This document shows, in pieces, positions 47,662 through 58,400 of a stretch of DNA of 64,000 nucleotides. The notes beneath the pieces were generated by a model. That model was not told where the DNA came from. It saw only the letters and a program-made list of their open reading frames with translations, and ran no database searches. A program made the position numbers and the translations under genes. Position 1 is the first letter of the stretch; each line of letters opens with the position of its first letter. Source of the DNA: Caldifarciminota bacterium (GTDB lineage: Bacteria > Hydrothermota > UBA3072); contig JAFGHJ010000004.1 of the NCBI GenBank assembly GCA_016930175.1, forward strand, positions 116,129-180,128, in the 5' to 3' direction.

Positions 47662-47668
47662 AAATTCC

Positions 47669-48703
47669 ATGACTGACAAACAATGGGATATTTTAATTAA
47701 TGTTATAAACGGAGAGAAAATAGAGCCTCTGCCTGTCGGATTTATTATAGATAGTCCCTGGCTGCCTAACTGGTTTGGTATTCCCATCCTGGACTACTTT
47801 TCGAACGATAATTTATGGTTTGATGCCAACATCAAAGCCATAAACGAGTTTCCCGAAGTGATTTTTTTGCCGGGATTCTGGTCCGAGTATGGTATGTGTA
47901 CGGAACCGTCCGCTTTTGGGGCAAAATGTTCTTTTCCTGTGAATGCATTTCCCAATGCCGAAAAAGTGATCGACTCAGCAGGAGAAATAGTGTATTTAGA
48001 GATTCCTGATCCTTCTAAGGACGGGCTTCTTCCGTTTATGCTAAATCGCCTGAAACACGCTAAAGCTAAAATCGAAGATGCGGGACATAAAATAAGATTT
48101 TCCGTTTCCAGGGGTCCTTTGAACATAGCATGTTTTTTGATGGGGATGACCGAGTTCCTTATTTCTATAAAAACAGAGCCGGAGAAAGCGCACTATTTAT
48201 TAAAGAAAATTACCACATTCTTAAAAAAATGGCACCAGATTCAAAAGGATGCCTTTCCTTCAATTGACGGAATTCTCCTTCTGGATGATATAATTGGCTT
48301 TATAGGTGAAGAAGATTTCAAAACTTTCGGCTTGCCTTATTTTAAAGAACTATACGAGACCGATATGACGGTTAAGTTTCTTCACAATGATGCCTCCTGT
48401 AAAGAGTCTATTAAATATCTGCCTCTTATGGGTGTCAATCTCTTCAATATGGCCTTTGATACTGATTTGAATGAATTAAAAAGAGCGACAAATAACAAAG
48501 TAACGATGCTTGGTAATATTCCACCCCGGGATGTCCTTGCGAGGGGTGGTCCGGATGAAGTAAAAGAGTCGGTTGAGAAATTAATGAATTCTCTTGAAGA
48601 TAAAACAAGGGTAATTCTTTCCTGCGGTGGCGGAATGCCGCCGGATGTATCATCGGAAAATATTAAAGCATTTATCGAAACAGTTAAAGCTCATAAACTG
48701 TAA
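47669..48703 (+). CDS. uroporphyrinogen decarboxylase-family protein (MtaA/MtbA-like methyltransferase)
   Basis: UROD/CMT fold motifs: FLHNDASCKESIKYLPLMGVNLFNMA, MLGNIPPRDVLARG, ILSCGGGMPPDV. Confidence 0.8.
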   Translation: MTDKQWDILINVINGEKIEPLPVGFIIDSPWLPNWFGIPILDYFSNDNLWFDANIKAINEFPEVIFLPGFWSEYGMCTEPSAFGAKCSFPVNAFPNAEKVIDSAGEIVYLEIPDPSKDGLLPFMLNRLKHAKAKIEDAGHKIRFSVSRGPLNIACFLMGMTEFLISIKTEPEKAHYLLKKITTFLKKWHQIQKDAFPSIDGILLLDDIIGFIGEEDFKTFGLPYFKELYETDMTVKFLHNDASCKESIKYLPLMGVNLFNMAFDTDLNELKRATNNKVTMLGNIPPRDVLARGGPDEVKESVEKLMNSLEDKTRVILSCGGGMPPDVSSENIKAFIETVKAHKL

Positions 48704-48870
48704 ATAAAATATCAGAAATCAAAAAGCAAAATGACAAATAAATCTGTTGGTTTGTGGGTCGGTTAGTCCGTTGGTCAGTTAAAAAAATACACCAACACAC
48801 CCACGCACCAGCACACTAAAAATTCTTAATATTTAATCTTACATTTTTATATTTGATTTTTACATTTTAG
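48698..48870. repeat. nested element: same outer flanks as 43856-44092 but an 8-bp-register core
   Basis: Left ctgtaaataaaatatcagaaatcaaaaagcaaaatga; core gttggttt|gtgggtcg|gttagtcc|gttggtca-gttaaaaaaat-acaccaac|acacccac|gcaccagc|acactaaa; right catttttatatttgatttttacatttta. Confidence 0.78.
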
Positions 48871-49057
48871 CGATTCTGTCGCGCTAAGAGCATTGAAGTA
48901 TTCAAGTTCGTGTATTAAAGCTATTTAAATAAAAAGCAGATAGGGATATTACAACGGTCATTGACAAAACATAGAAAAGTAATAGTTTTATTTTGATTAC
49001 GAAAAGCTGATAAGAAGAAAAGATTTTTAATTATATTTAATGCTAAGAGGAGGAATA

Positions 49058-49693
49058 GTGTCTGTTCTGGAAAATCTAAAAGAAAATGTAATTGCCGGTA
49101 ACGAAAGTAAAGTATTGGAATATACCCAGAAAGCTTTAGATGAAGGTATCGATCTGGAAAAGATATTGAATGATGGATTCATACCCGGAATGGATGTAGT
49201 AGGCAGTAAATTTCAAGCTAATGAAATTTATGTTCCCGAGATGTTAATTTCTGCGAAAGCAATGAAAGCAGGAATGAAGATACTCGAGCCTCTGTTAACC
49301 GAAGCAGGAATTGAACCTATAGGTAAGGTTGTTATTGGGACTGTAAAAGGAGATTTGCATGACATCGGTAAAAATTTAGTGGCTATGATGTTGGAGGGAG
49401 GCGGATTTGAAGTGATTGATGCGGGAGTCGATATTACAGCTCAAAAGTTTATGGATCTTGTTAAAGAAAATAAGCCTGATATTTTGGGCCTTTCTGCTCT
49501 CTTGACCACTACAATGGTGGAAATAAAGAATGTGATAGATGCTTTTAAAGAAGAAGGTTTACGAGATGATGTTAAGATAATTGTTGGTGGGGCTCCGGTG
49601 AGTGAAGATTATGCGAAAGATATAGGTGCGGACGGATATTCTCCGGATGCCGCATCTGCCGTTAATCTGGCAAAGAAGTTGTTGGGTAAATAA
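49058..49693 (+). CDS. corrinoid (B12-binding) methyltransferase protein, MtaC/MtbC-like; start corrected to GTG
   Basis: GTVKGDLHDIGKNLVAMMLEGGGFEVIDAG (DxHxxG); AGAGGAGG at about 49046-49053 lies inside the called ORF, favouring GTG at 49058. Confidence 0.88.
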   Translation: MSVLENLKENVIAGNESKVLEYTQKALDEGIDLEKILNDGFIPGMDVVGSKFQANEIYVPEMLISAKAMKAGMKILEPLLTEAGIEPIGKVVIGTVKGDLHDIGKNLVAMMLEGGGFEVIDAGVDITAQKFMDLVKENKPDILGLSALLTTTMVEIKNVIDAFKEEGLRDDVKIIVGGAPVSEDYAKDIGADGYSPDAASAVNLAKKLLGK

Positions 49694-49732
49694 AAAAATG
49701 AGAAAGTTTAGCGTTACGGAATATTAAGTATT

Positions 49733-50758
49733 ATGGGAAGACTCTTGGATTTGGTGAAATCCTCTTATTCTGAAAAAAGACGCATTGTTGCTCCTTTAGT
49801 TGGTTTTCCGGGAGTTAAAATTGCTCAATCGAGTATAAAACTTGCCCAGCAAAATCATGAAGAGCATTTTAAGGTGGTTAGTTCACTGGTTGATAAATTT
49901 AAACCGGATATACAGTTTGTTCTTATGGACCTTTCGGTAGAAGCAAATGCGCTCGGACTAAATACTCTTTTTCCTCCGGATGATTCAGCTACCGTTATGA
50001 AAAAACATGGCAAGTTTGGTACGGATGAATTGGCTTTGCTTGAGAAGATTAAGTTTGATAGCGATAGCAGATTACTTAGTTATGTTAAGACCGTGGAGTT
50101 GATGAAACGCAGATTCCCTGCCGGTGTTAAGGTCGGAGCTTATGTCACAGGTCCTTATACTCTAGCAGGTCTTATTATCGGTGCGGAAGAAGCGGGGCTT
50201 ATGGCTGCCAGGCATCCTGAAAAACTCGAAGAAATTTGTGTTTTTACAAACGATTGTATAATGCGATATGCTGAATTACTGCTATCGGCAGGAGCGGATG
50301 CGGTTTGTGTACTTGAACCAAGCGGAGTGATGCTTGGCCCTTCACATTTTGAAAAGTTCTCGGTTGCGAACGTGAAAGATATCGTTAAACTCTGCCATAC
50401 GGCGGATTCAGATTGTATCTACCATGTTTGCGGTAACAGTACTCATCTCATTGAAAAAATGGTTGAGTCAGGAGTAGATGGGTTGAGTCTTGATTCTAAA
50501 GATGGCGGGATATATCTTTCCGAAATCGCTAAAAATATACAGAAAAATATAGTGTTAATCGGAAATATTAGTCCAAGTAGAACAATCGTTTATGGCAGTC
50601 CTAAAGAAGTGAAAGAAGAGGTTAAAGCTTTACTTGAATCGATGGATTCTTTTCCGAATTATGTTTTGAGCACAGGATGCGATCTACCTCTGGAAACTCC
50701 TGTTGATAATATATCAGCTTTTATGGAGACCGGGCGGAATTATACTATCTCTGTTTGA
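49733..50758 (+). CDS. uroporphyrinogen decarboxylase-family protein (MtaA/MtbA-like)
   Basis: VGAYVTGPYTLAGLIIG, ADAVCVLEPSGVMLGPSHFEKF, YHVCGNSTHLIEKM, VLSTGCDLPLETP. Confidence 0.85.
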   Translation: MGRLLDLVKSSYSEKRRIVAPLVGFPGVKIAQSSIKLAQQNHEEHFKVVSSLVDKFKPDIQFVLMDLSVEANALGLNTLFPPDDSATVMKKHGKFGTDELALLEKIKFDSDSRLLSYVKTVELMKRRFPAGVKVGAYVTGPYTLAGLIIGAEEAGLMAARHPEKLEEICVFTNDCIMRYAELLLSAGADAVCVLEPSGVMLGPSHFEKFSVANVKDIVKLCHTADSDCIYHVCGNSTHLIEKMVESGVDGLSLDSKDGGIYLSEIAKNIQKNIVLIGNISPSRTIVYGSPKEVKEEVKALLESMDSFPNYVLSTGCDLPLETPVDNISAFMETGRNYTISV

Positions 50759-50886
50759 ACTTGTTCAATTCTGTTAATTTGTGTTCTCTTAGTTTAGGAT
50801 TTATTGGTCGGCGGTTGGTAGTCAAAACAAAGAAATTTAATTTTTTTATCTTTGTATTCATGTTTCCGTGTCTATCCAACTGAATT

Positions 50887-53157
50887 TCACTTCAAAAATG
50901 TCATCTTTTTTGTACTCGTATACCCGTTTTTCCCTGTTATCTGATAGAAATACGTCCCGCTTGGGACTTTTGCGCCTTTAGAGTCTGTTCCATCCCATTC
51001 TACACTTTTAGATCCGGCTGTTTGATATTCATCTACCAATTTTTTTGTTTCTCTTCCGAGTTTATCAAAGATTTTTAGTGTAACTTTACCGTTAGCCAGT
51101 GTCTGATAGCTTATAGTTGTTGTTTGCTTAAAGGGATTCGGATAGTTTTGCTCTAAAACATAGTTTTTCGGAATTTGGGAAGAGGTTGGTTCCTCAACAT
51201 AAGAAAGAGAATCGCCTTCAATTAAAAACTTAAGCCATTTAAGTTGAAAAAGTTCGCCCTCGCCGCCAGTAAATTTCAAATACACATCGTGCCTGCCTGA
51301 TACCGAGTCCACCTCCGATGTAAATACTTCGAAAGTTTCCCAGTCGCCGGTACTTTCGATATTACATTCTGCAATTTTATTACCTGTATCTATGGAATCA
51401 AGCCATACTTCGACGATTCCACCGGAAGTGGCACTTGAAGCTACGACTCCAAATGAAACAGGACTTTTCGGATAGTCATCGTTGCCGCCAAATTCGATTC
51501 CTGCAAACAGCGCCCAGTCATTATTATGTATGCTGTCCAATACTGATGATGTTCGATATGCTCCAAATTGGTTGACCGGACATGCAGCCATGATAGGGGT
51601 ATATGCATCACGATAAATGTAGAGATCAAAAAATGCGCTGCTATCTCCCTCGACATATAATCCCTGCCTCGTTCCGGTGAAAGTAGACAAATCGGAATAT
51701 GAATCGATTTCAGATATGTCAAAGTTTTGCCCGACCTGCACCCAATCGATGCCGTTACTGCTGAAATAACCTCTGATTATATGGTTCTCCCTGATAATCC
51801 TGAGCCACAAGGTGTCCCCCGCCGTATTCTCGATCGTGTATCTTGTGTCTTCAAAGGTGAATTCTATTCTTCTGAGCCCGCCCCTACTTACTGAACTGTA
51901 TAATTTTAAAAACATTGTTTCATCTCCTCTCATAATTCTAAGCCCGGCTTCGTCATCCGGCGACTGCGGATTGAACTCGAGATGTGTTATGAGAGAATAA
52001 TTATGTTCTCCGTCATTCTTTATAACCGTATTTGCTTTTGTACTGCTTTTGGGCGATAAACGCAGCCATCCCGGCCGGTCGGTAAGGGAATGTGTGGCAT
52101 CAGATGTATAGCCTAAAAATGACCATTCCACGTTCAAACCTGTAGAATCAAAAAAATCGGATTTTGGCACCATCCAGGGAATGCCGCTGCTTGGTAGTTC
52201 CGGTGCGGTGAAAGGTCGATTGACAGGGTAGTCGGCAACAGGTTTTAAAGTAGAATCATAATAAACCTGGTTTAAAAGACCCTGTCGTCCCTGTCCTATC
52301 CATTCATCTTTTGCATACAAAGGGTGGACAATCCAATGGGTACTATCATCCAGCATCACGACGGGTGAGGCATGATTCGGTTCTGTAAAAAGAGCACCAG
52401 ATTTAAGAGGATCATCCTGATCGAAAAAATTACCCAGCATCTCCCATGCCTCCTCACTGTCGGTAAGTGTTTCGCTTCTCATAACATATTGTGGCCCGCC
52501 TAAATTCCTGGCAAAGGAGTAAAAGTAATAACCTTTATATTTCCACATTACAGGTCCTTCTGCCCAGCTATAAGGGTATGGTGACGGATTCAACCAGTCT
52601 AGATTATAAACTACACCTGTAGGTTGTCCGTCTTCTCCCAATTCTACAATACCATTATTGGATTGACCGTTTTTGACAACAAGATACCATTTGTTATCAT
52701 CATCTTTGAATATGGAATTGTCATATCCTAATGTATAAGGAAGTTCCGGAGGATTGTTTACTGCTGCCGGGTCGCTCCAGGGTCCACTGGGATCTTCTGC
52801 CGTAACAAAATACATCGTACCTGCTCGTGAAAAGAAATCCCAGTATTGACCATTATAATAAACCATGTGCCCCCCCCAGCATCCGCCTCCGGGTGAATCA
52901 CCATAGCCTGCCCACGAGGCTTTTACAGGTTGGGCAATTGCTTCCCAATGAACCAAATCCGTTGAATGAAAAATAACCGGTGTTACATTGAAGGATGAGC
53001 CTGTTGTATAAAAATCGTCGCCTACTTTTGTTAAAGTACAGTCAGGGTGATCTCCGGGAATAACCGGATTCATATGAGTTTGAAACGATGGAGATTGCCC
53101 GTAACTATAATTCCCTATTATGAAATAACAGCTTAAGAAAATTAATAATCTTCCCAG
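50887..53157 (-). CDS. secreted GH43-family glycosidase with CBM6-like module and Por/T9SS tail; probable CTG start
   Basis: MNPVIPGDHPDCTLTKVGDDFYTTGSS GH43 blade motif; upstream in-frame LGRLLIFLSCYFIIGNYSYGQSPSFQTH aligns with paralogue signal peptide. Confidence 0.82.
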   Translation of the reverse strand: MGRLLIFLSCYFIIGNYSYGQSPSFQTHMNPVIPGDHPDCTLTKVGDDFYTTGSSFNVTPVIFHSTDLVHWEAIAQPVKASWAGYGDSPGGGCWGGHMVYYNGQYWDFFSRAGTMYFVTAEDPSGPWSDPAAVNNPPELPYTLGYDNSIFKDDDNKWYLVVKNGQSNNGIVELGEDGQPTGVVYNLDWLNPSPYPYSWAEGPVMWKYKGYYFYSFARNLGGPQYVMRSETLTDSEEAWEMLGNFFDQDDPLKSGALFTEPNHASPVVMLDDSTHWIVHPLYAKDEWIGQGRQGLLNQVYYDSTLKPVADYPVNRPFTAPELPSSGIPWMVPKSDFFDSTGLNVEWSFLGYTSDATHSLTDRPGWLRLSPKSSTKANTVIKNDGEHNYSLITHLEFNPQSPDDEAGLRIMRGDETMFLKLYSSVSRGGLRRIEFTFEDTRYTIENTAGDTLWLRIIRENHIIRGYFSSNGIDWVQVGQNFDISEIDSYSDLSTFTGTRQGLYVEGDSSAFFDLYIYRDAYTPIMAACPVNQFGAYRTSSVLDSIHNNDWALFAGIEFGGNDDYPKSPVSFGVVASSATSGGIVEVWLDSIDTGNKIAECNIESTGDWETFEVFTSEVDSVSGRHDVYLKFTGGEGELFQLKWLKFLIEGDSLSYVEEPTSSQIPKNYVLEQNYPNPFKQTTTISYQTLANGKVTLKIFDKLGRETKKLVDEYQTAGSKSVEWDGTDSKGAKVPSGTYFYQITGKNGYTSTKKMTFLK

Positions 53158-53185
53158 TTCTTCCTTCCTATATTTTTATAATATA

Positions 53186-55441
53186 TCATTTAACGAATAA
53201 CAATTTTTTTGTATCAGTAAAAGAGCCGGCTGTTAATCTGTAGAAATACATTCCAGCAGCTAAATGAGATGCATCAAACATTACGGAATGCCTACCGGCA
53301 GAGAACTCTCTTTCTGCAATTACGGCTACTTCTTGACCGAGAAGATTGTAGACTTTTAAAGAAACAAAAGAATTTTCGGGGACTCCGAATCTAATATTTG
53401 TAGAAAGGGCGAAGGGGTTTGGATAGTTTTGCTCTAAAATAAAGTTTTTTGGTATTTGTGAAGGAGCAGTTTCCTCAATAAATGCAAGAGAATCGCCTTC
53501 AATTAAAAACTTCAACCATTGAATAAGAAAGAGTTCTCCTGTCCCTTCTCCCGTAAATTTCAAATATACATCGTGTCTGCCTGATACTGAATCCACCTCC
53601 GATGTAAATACCTCGAAATTCTCCCAGTCGCCGGTACTTTCGATGTTACATTCGGCAACTTTATTGCCTGTATCTATGGAATCAAGCCATACTTCAACTA
53701 TTCCGCCGGAAGTGGCACTTGAAGCGATGACTGCGAATGAATCCGGGGCTTTCGGATAATCAGCGTTGCCGCCAAATTCGACTCCTGCATACATCGCCCA
53801 ATCGTCCGCGTGGATATTGCTCAGTACATATCCCTGACTGGTGTTTTTCCGGGAGGTGCCGTATTGATTGGCAGGACATTCCGCCAATATTTCCGTGTAA
53901 GCATCGCGGTATATATAAAGGTCGAAAAAGGCTGGCTTCCCTTCAACGTAAAGTCCCTGTTGGCTTCCGGTAAAATCATTAAACGAGGTTTGTTCTATAT
54001 CCAGGTCTCCGGCATTTATACCTTTGCCAATCCGGGTCCAGGTGAATCCATCGGAACTGTAATACCCGTATATCGTATGATTGTTTCGAAGTAACTTAAG
54101 CCAAACTGTGGAACCAATCGTATTTTCTACTTCGTATGAAATATCCTCAAAACTAAATACCAGCACGTTTTCACTTTCGCTATTTACGGTACTGAACACT
54201 TTGACATAATGTGTTTCAGGACCGTTAATTATCCATAAACCGGCTTCATCCGAGGCGGATTCAGGCTCGAAATCCACTTTTGTAATCAGAGAATAATTGT
54301 GCTCGCCGTCATTTTGAATTACGGTATTTTCTCCATTATAGGGTTCCAGATATAACCAGCCTTCCCGTTCCGTTAGCGAATAATAACCATCGGGTTTATA
54401 TCCAAGAAACGACCATCTGGGATGTAGCTCCGATTCATCGAACATGTCGGATTTAGGTACCATCCAGGGAATCCCGCTGCCGGGAAGAGCTGGAGATGTA
54501 ACAGCATAACTCGGTGGATACTGTATGACGGGGAAATCTTCTTCATTGTACGTTACCTGACAGAGTAAACCCTGACGTCCATGCGCATACCACCGACTGT
54601 CGTTATGGTAACTATGCACAATGGTCCAGCTTGTACTGTCATCGAGCATGACTACCGGCGAAATATGGTTAGGTCTGCCGAAGGTACCCTGGGAACCGGT
54701 AAATATATTATTTCCCACAATCGTCCAATCCGATTCATCGTCGGTTAAGGTATCGCTGCGCATTACGTATTGTTTCCCATACAGGTGTTCAGCAAAACTG
54801 TAATAGTAGAAGTCTTTGTGCTTCCACATAACCGGACCTTCTGCCCAGCCGTACGTGGTATCTGCGTTAAGCCAGGTTAAGTCAAGTACTACGCCGGTAG
54901 GCTGACCATCCTCGCCCAATTCCACCATATGATTATTTACATGACCGTTTTTGGTTAGTAAATACCATTTGTCGGTTTCGTCGTCTATAAAAATAGAATT
55001 ATCGATTCCTAATCCACTCATGCCAGCTGGAATGTTTACCACGGTGGGTTCACTCCAGGGGCCTTCCGGTTGAGTCGCTGTAACGAAATACATCCTACCT
55101 GTATCATGACCTCCAAAATAATGCCAGTATGTTCCGTTGTATAAAACCATATGCCCGCCCCAGATGCCGTCACCAGGACCGTCTCCATATTGTGACCAGG
55201 AAGCCTTTACCGGTTGGGCGATCACTTCCCAATGAACCAGATCGGTAGAGCGATAAATCTTTGGCGTGGGGTTGAACGAAGACCCGGATGTATAAAAATT
55301 TTCGCCGATTTTCGTTAAGGTAGGGTCAGGATGGTCTCCGGGAATAATCGGGTTCATATAAGTTTGAAACGATGGAGATTGCCCGTAACCATAATTAACC
55401 ATTATGAAATAAAAACTTAGTAATATTAATAATCTTTTCAT
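53186..55441 (-). CDS. secreted GH43-family glycosidase, tandem paralogue of the preceding gene, different tail
   Basis: MKRLLILLSFYFIMVNYGYGQ signal peptide; MNPIIPGDHPDPTLTKIG; tail NYPNPFALSTNIRF. Confidence 0.88.
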   Translation of the reverse strand: MKRLLILLSFYFIMVNYGYGQSPSFQTYMNPIIPGDHPDPTLTKIGENFYTSGSSFNPTPKIYRSTDLVHWEVIAQPVKASWSQYGDGPGDGIWGGHMVLYNGTYWHYFGGHDTGRMYFVTATQPEGPWSEPTVVNIPAGMSGLGIDNSIFIDDETDKWYLLTKNGHVNNHMVELGEDGQPTGVVLDLTWLNADTTYGWAEGPVMWKHKDFYYYSFAEHLYGKQYVMRSDTLTDDESDWTIVGNNIFTGSQGTFGRPNHISPVVMLDDSTSWTIVHSYHNDSRWYAHGRQGLLCQVTYNEEDFPVIQYPPSYAVTSPALPGSGIPWMVPKSDMFDESELHPRWSFLGYKPDGYYSLTEREGWLYLEPYNGENTVIQNDGEHNYSLITKVDFEPESASDEAGLWIINGPETHYVKVFSTVNSESENVLVFSFEDISYEVENTIGSTVWLKLLRNNHTIYGYYSSDGFTWTRIGKGINAGDLDIEQTSFNDFTGSQQGLYVEGKPAFFDLYIYRDAYTEILAECPANQYGTSRKNTSQGYVLSNIHADDWAMYAGVEFGGNADYPKAPDSFAVIASSATSGGIVEVWLDSIDTGNKVAECNIESTGDWENFEVFTSEVDSVSGRHDVYLKFTGEGTGELFLIQWLKFLIEGDSLAFIEETAPSQIPKNFILEQNYPNPFALSTNIRFGVPENSFVSLKVYNLLGQEVAVIAEREFSAGRHSVMFDASHLAAGMYFYRLTAGSFTDTKKLLFVK

Positions 55442-55467
55442 TTCTTCCTCCTTGTATTATTTTGATG

Positions 55468-58400
55468 TCATTTAACGAATAATAATTTCTTTGTATCAGT
55501 GAAAGAGTCGGCTTTTAGTCTGTAGAAATATAGTCCCGCTGGCAAATTCGACGCCTTCCACTCTACTTTATAACAACCTGCTTCCTTTTTACCCCTCTCC
55601 AATACTGCAATCTCTTGCCCAAGTAAATTATAAATAACTAACTCTACCTCCGAACTCCTTGGCAGCTCATAGCCTATCACTGTCACTTGGTTAAATGGAT
55701 TAGGATAATTCTGCATCAGACGATAACTTCTCGGCTTCTCTTCTATTCCCGTCCACACCGAATCCTTAAATCTTCCTACCACAAACGCAAACATCCCACC
55801 TAATTCACTAATTCCTCCACGCTTCACCCAATAAGGCTTTGTCGTGAAATTAAATTCGTAATCTCCGCTGCCTGCCTCAAGTGTATCGGTTTCTCCTATC
55901 AAAAATATCCTCGCATTATCCTCTCTGTTTGCCCTGAATAAATTGTTCTCATGCGTTGAAGACGGATTCCATCCGAACCTCAATTCGTAATCTCCGCCGT
56001 CTACCCCACTTTCTACAATGTCCCATCTCAATTTAACCCTCGGCTTTGTAGTTGAATACACCGTGTCCATGACTGCTCCTAACGTTATCGTATCACTGTC
56101 TCCATTATTGGTTATCCACACGGGACAATATGAAACCGTGCTTCCTCCGCTCGCTCCTATAGGATATAATACCTCTGTAGAGTTTTCCACCGGCAAACTC
56201 AGTTTCCCTCCTCCGTCTGTGTTTACAAACATTGTAGTCACTGACTCCGTTGTTGCTGAACCCGCTGTCAACGTATTTGCTCCTAGCGCCAGCTTACCTT
56301 CTAAATTCAAATTACCTGTTATCCGTCTTGTGGAGTGCAAGTTTACTCCGGAAGTATTCGAAATTATTAAATCCTTCGGAATCCCTACAGCAGGAAATTC
56401 TACATCTCCCGTTGTCTGGGCACTACTACCCGAGTATTTCAACGCTCCATCCTCACCGTAGCTCAATATTTCACTTCCTGATTGCAGCAATCCATCCTTT
56501 ATCTCCATTATCCCATTTACAACTACATCCCCTGAAAGAGTCAATCCCATGTTGTTATCCAATGTCAGGTTGTTCACCGTATCCGGTAGCAAGCTGCCGG
56601 TTACCTGTGCAATATTCCCATTATATGTATAATTTGCTGACTTACTCAGTATTCTTGTGCCTTCTGTCTGTATATTACCATCTATGCCATCAGAATGAGC
56701 CGTCTCTAATGTGGCACCTGAATCCAGCATAAAATGACCATTGCCCGTCAATTCGCTTGTTCCAATGTTTAACGTAGTCCCACTACTTACCTCTATCGGT
56801 AATTCCTCTATCGTATTACCCGACCCTATATTCAAAGTTTGAGTTCCTGCTTTACTAAATACAAAGCCTGCTCCTCCCGGCGTTGTCGAGCTGTTTTCTA
56901 TTTCTGCATTTGAAGCCGAAAAATCACCATCGGTTAGATTCCATGCCGTAGTACCTGTGCCTCCTTGTGTTCCGCCACTTATACTGAACTGACCTCCTGT
57001 TATGTTTATACTGCCGCCTTGATTTATAGTAACTGATGTTTCTCCTTCATTCGACATGTGCGTAGCAACTGTCCCCGATGTCTGATTTAAATCGCCATTA
57101 ATATTTATAACTACTGGTGTGCCGGAAGTCGGAGTGCATAATTGCCATACGCCTGTTCCTGTATTACTTATGTTTATATTTCCTCCTATCGTATCTCCAT
57201 CCCATCCCATACTTGCATCCAGAGCCTGCTCTGAACAATCCCACGTGAAGTGGTAAAAATTCTGTTCTAAACCTGATGGTGAGTTACTCGTAACACTGCT
57301 GATCTCACAAGTAGAGCCCTTTCCCCATTTGGACACCGGGATTGAGCCGCCGTTCTGCTCATGCACATATCTGCTGCTGTCCAAGAAACTTATTGTAGCA
57401 GACATATCCTGTGTGATAGAGCCGGAATTTATTAGAGTTCCATTAACTGCCAAATCCGTTCCAATTCCATCTTTAATCAACAATGTAGTACCAGTATTAA
57501 TAACCAAATATCCGCCAGACGAAATAATTACCTGGTCTATCGAATCCGCTGCCGTTAAAGTCACCGTATCTCCACTAAGAATAGTAATTATTCCATCGGA
57601 TAGAGTCGGAATACCAGGTGCAGGATTAATCCATGCCGAACCGTCGTATTGCTCCCAGGTATTAACATCGTTCCAATCCCCTGATTCAAAAGATCGAAAT
57701 TCACCGACAGAGTAATAATAATCTGTACCACCGTCAAACGCCTCGACACTAAAATAATATTCTACTCCTACATTTAAGCTATGGATTGCGATGCTATCCA
57801 CGTCGTAAACCATATAATTGTTATACAGTTTATCTGGTGCAATACCATAGCGAATGACATAACCATCAGCATCCGGGACTGGATCCCAGCTTACTTTTGC
57901 ATTACGCTCATCAGCATCACGCTCCACAGTAAAATCAGTAACTTCTGTGAAGACAGCTTCACTTGAATTTCCGAACACTCGGAGATCGCGGACTGCAAAA
58001 TTTCCTTCTCCGGGAGTAAATATATTTATAATCTTGATATAACGTGCCTGGGCAGTTTCATCCAGTGGGGTAAAATCGTGAGGAACGTCCTGCATATTTA
58101 AGCTTTTATCAACAAGTGTATCCCAACTCATGCCATCGTTGGAATTTTCGATTATATATCTTTCATACAATATCACATCACGACCACGAACAAGGCTGGG
58201 AATAGTATTGTGCTCCGCAAAATTTACCTGAATAGCTTCAATATCACATTCCTCACCCAAATCAATCAAAATCCATTCTCCTGGCTCGCCAGTCTGAGCA
58301 GACCAATAAGTACGAGCATCTTCATCAACCGCATTCTCAACACCATACCCATCTACAGAGGAGGAAGCTGTGGCAAATTTTTTGTGAGACAGTAAGAGCA

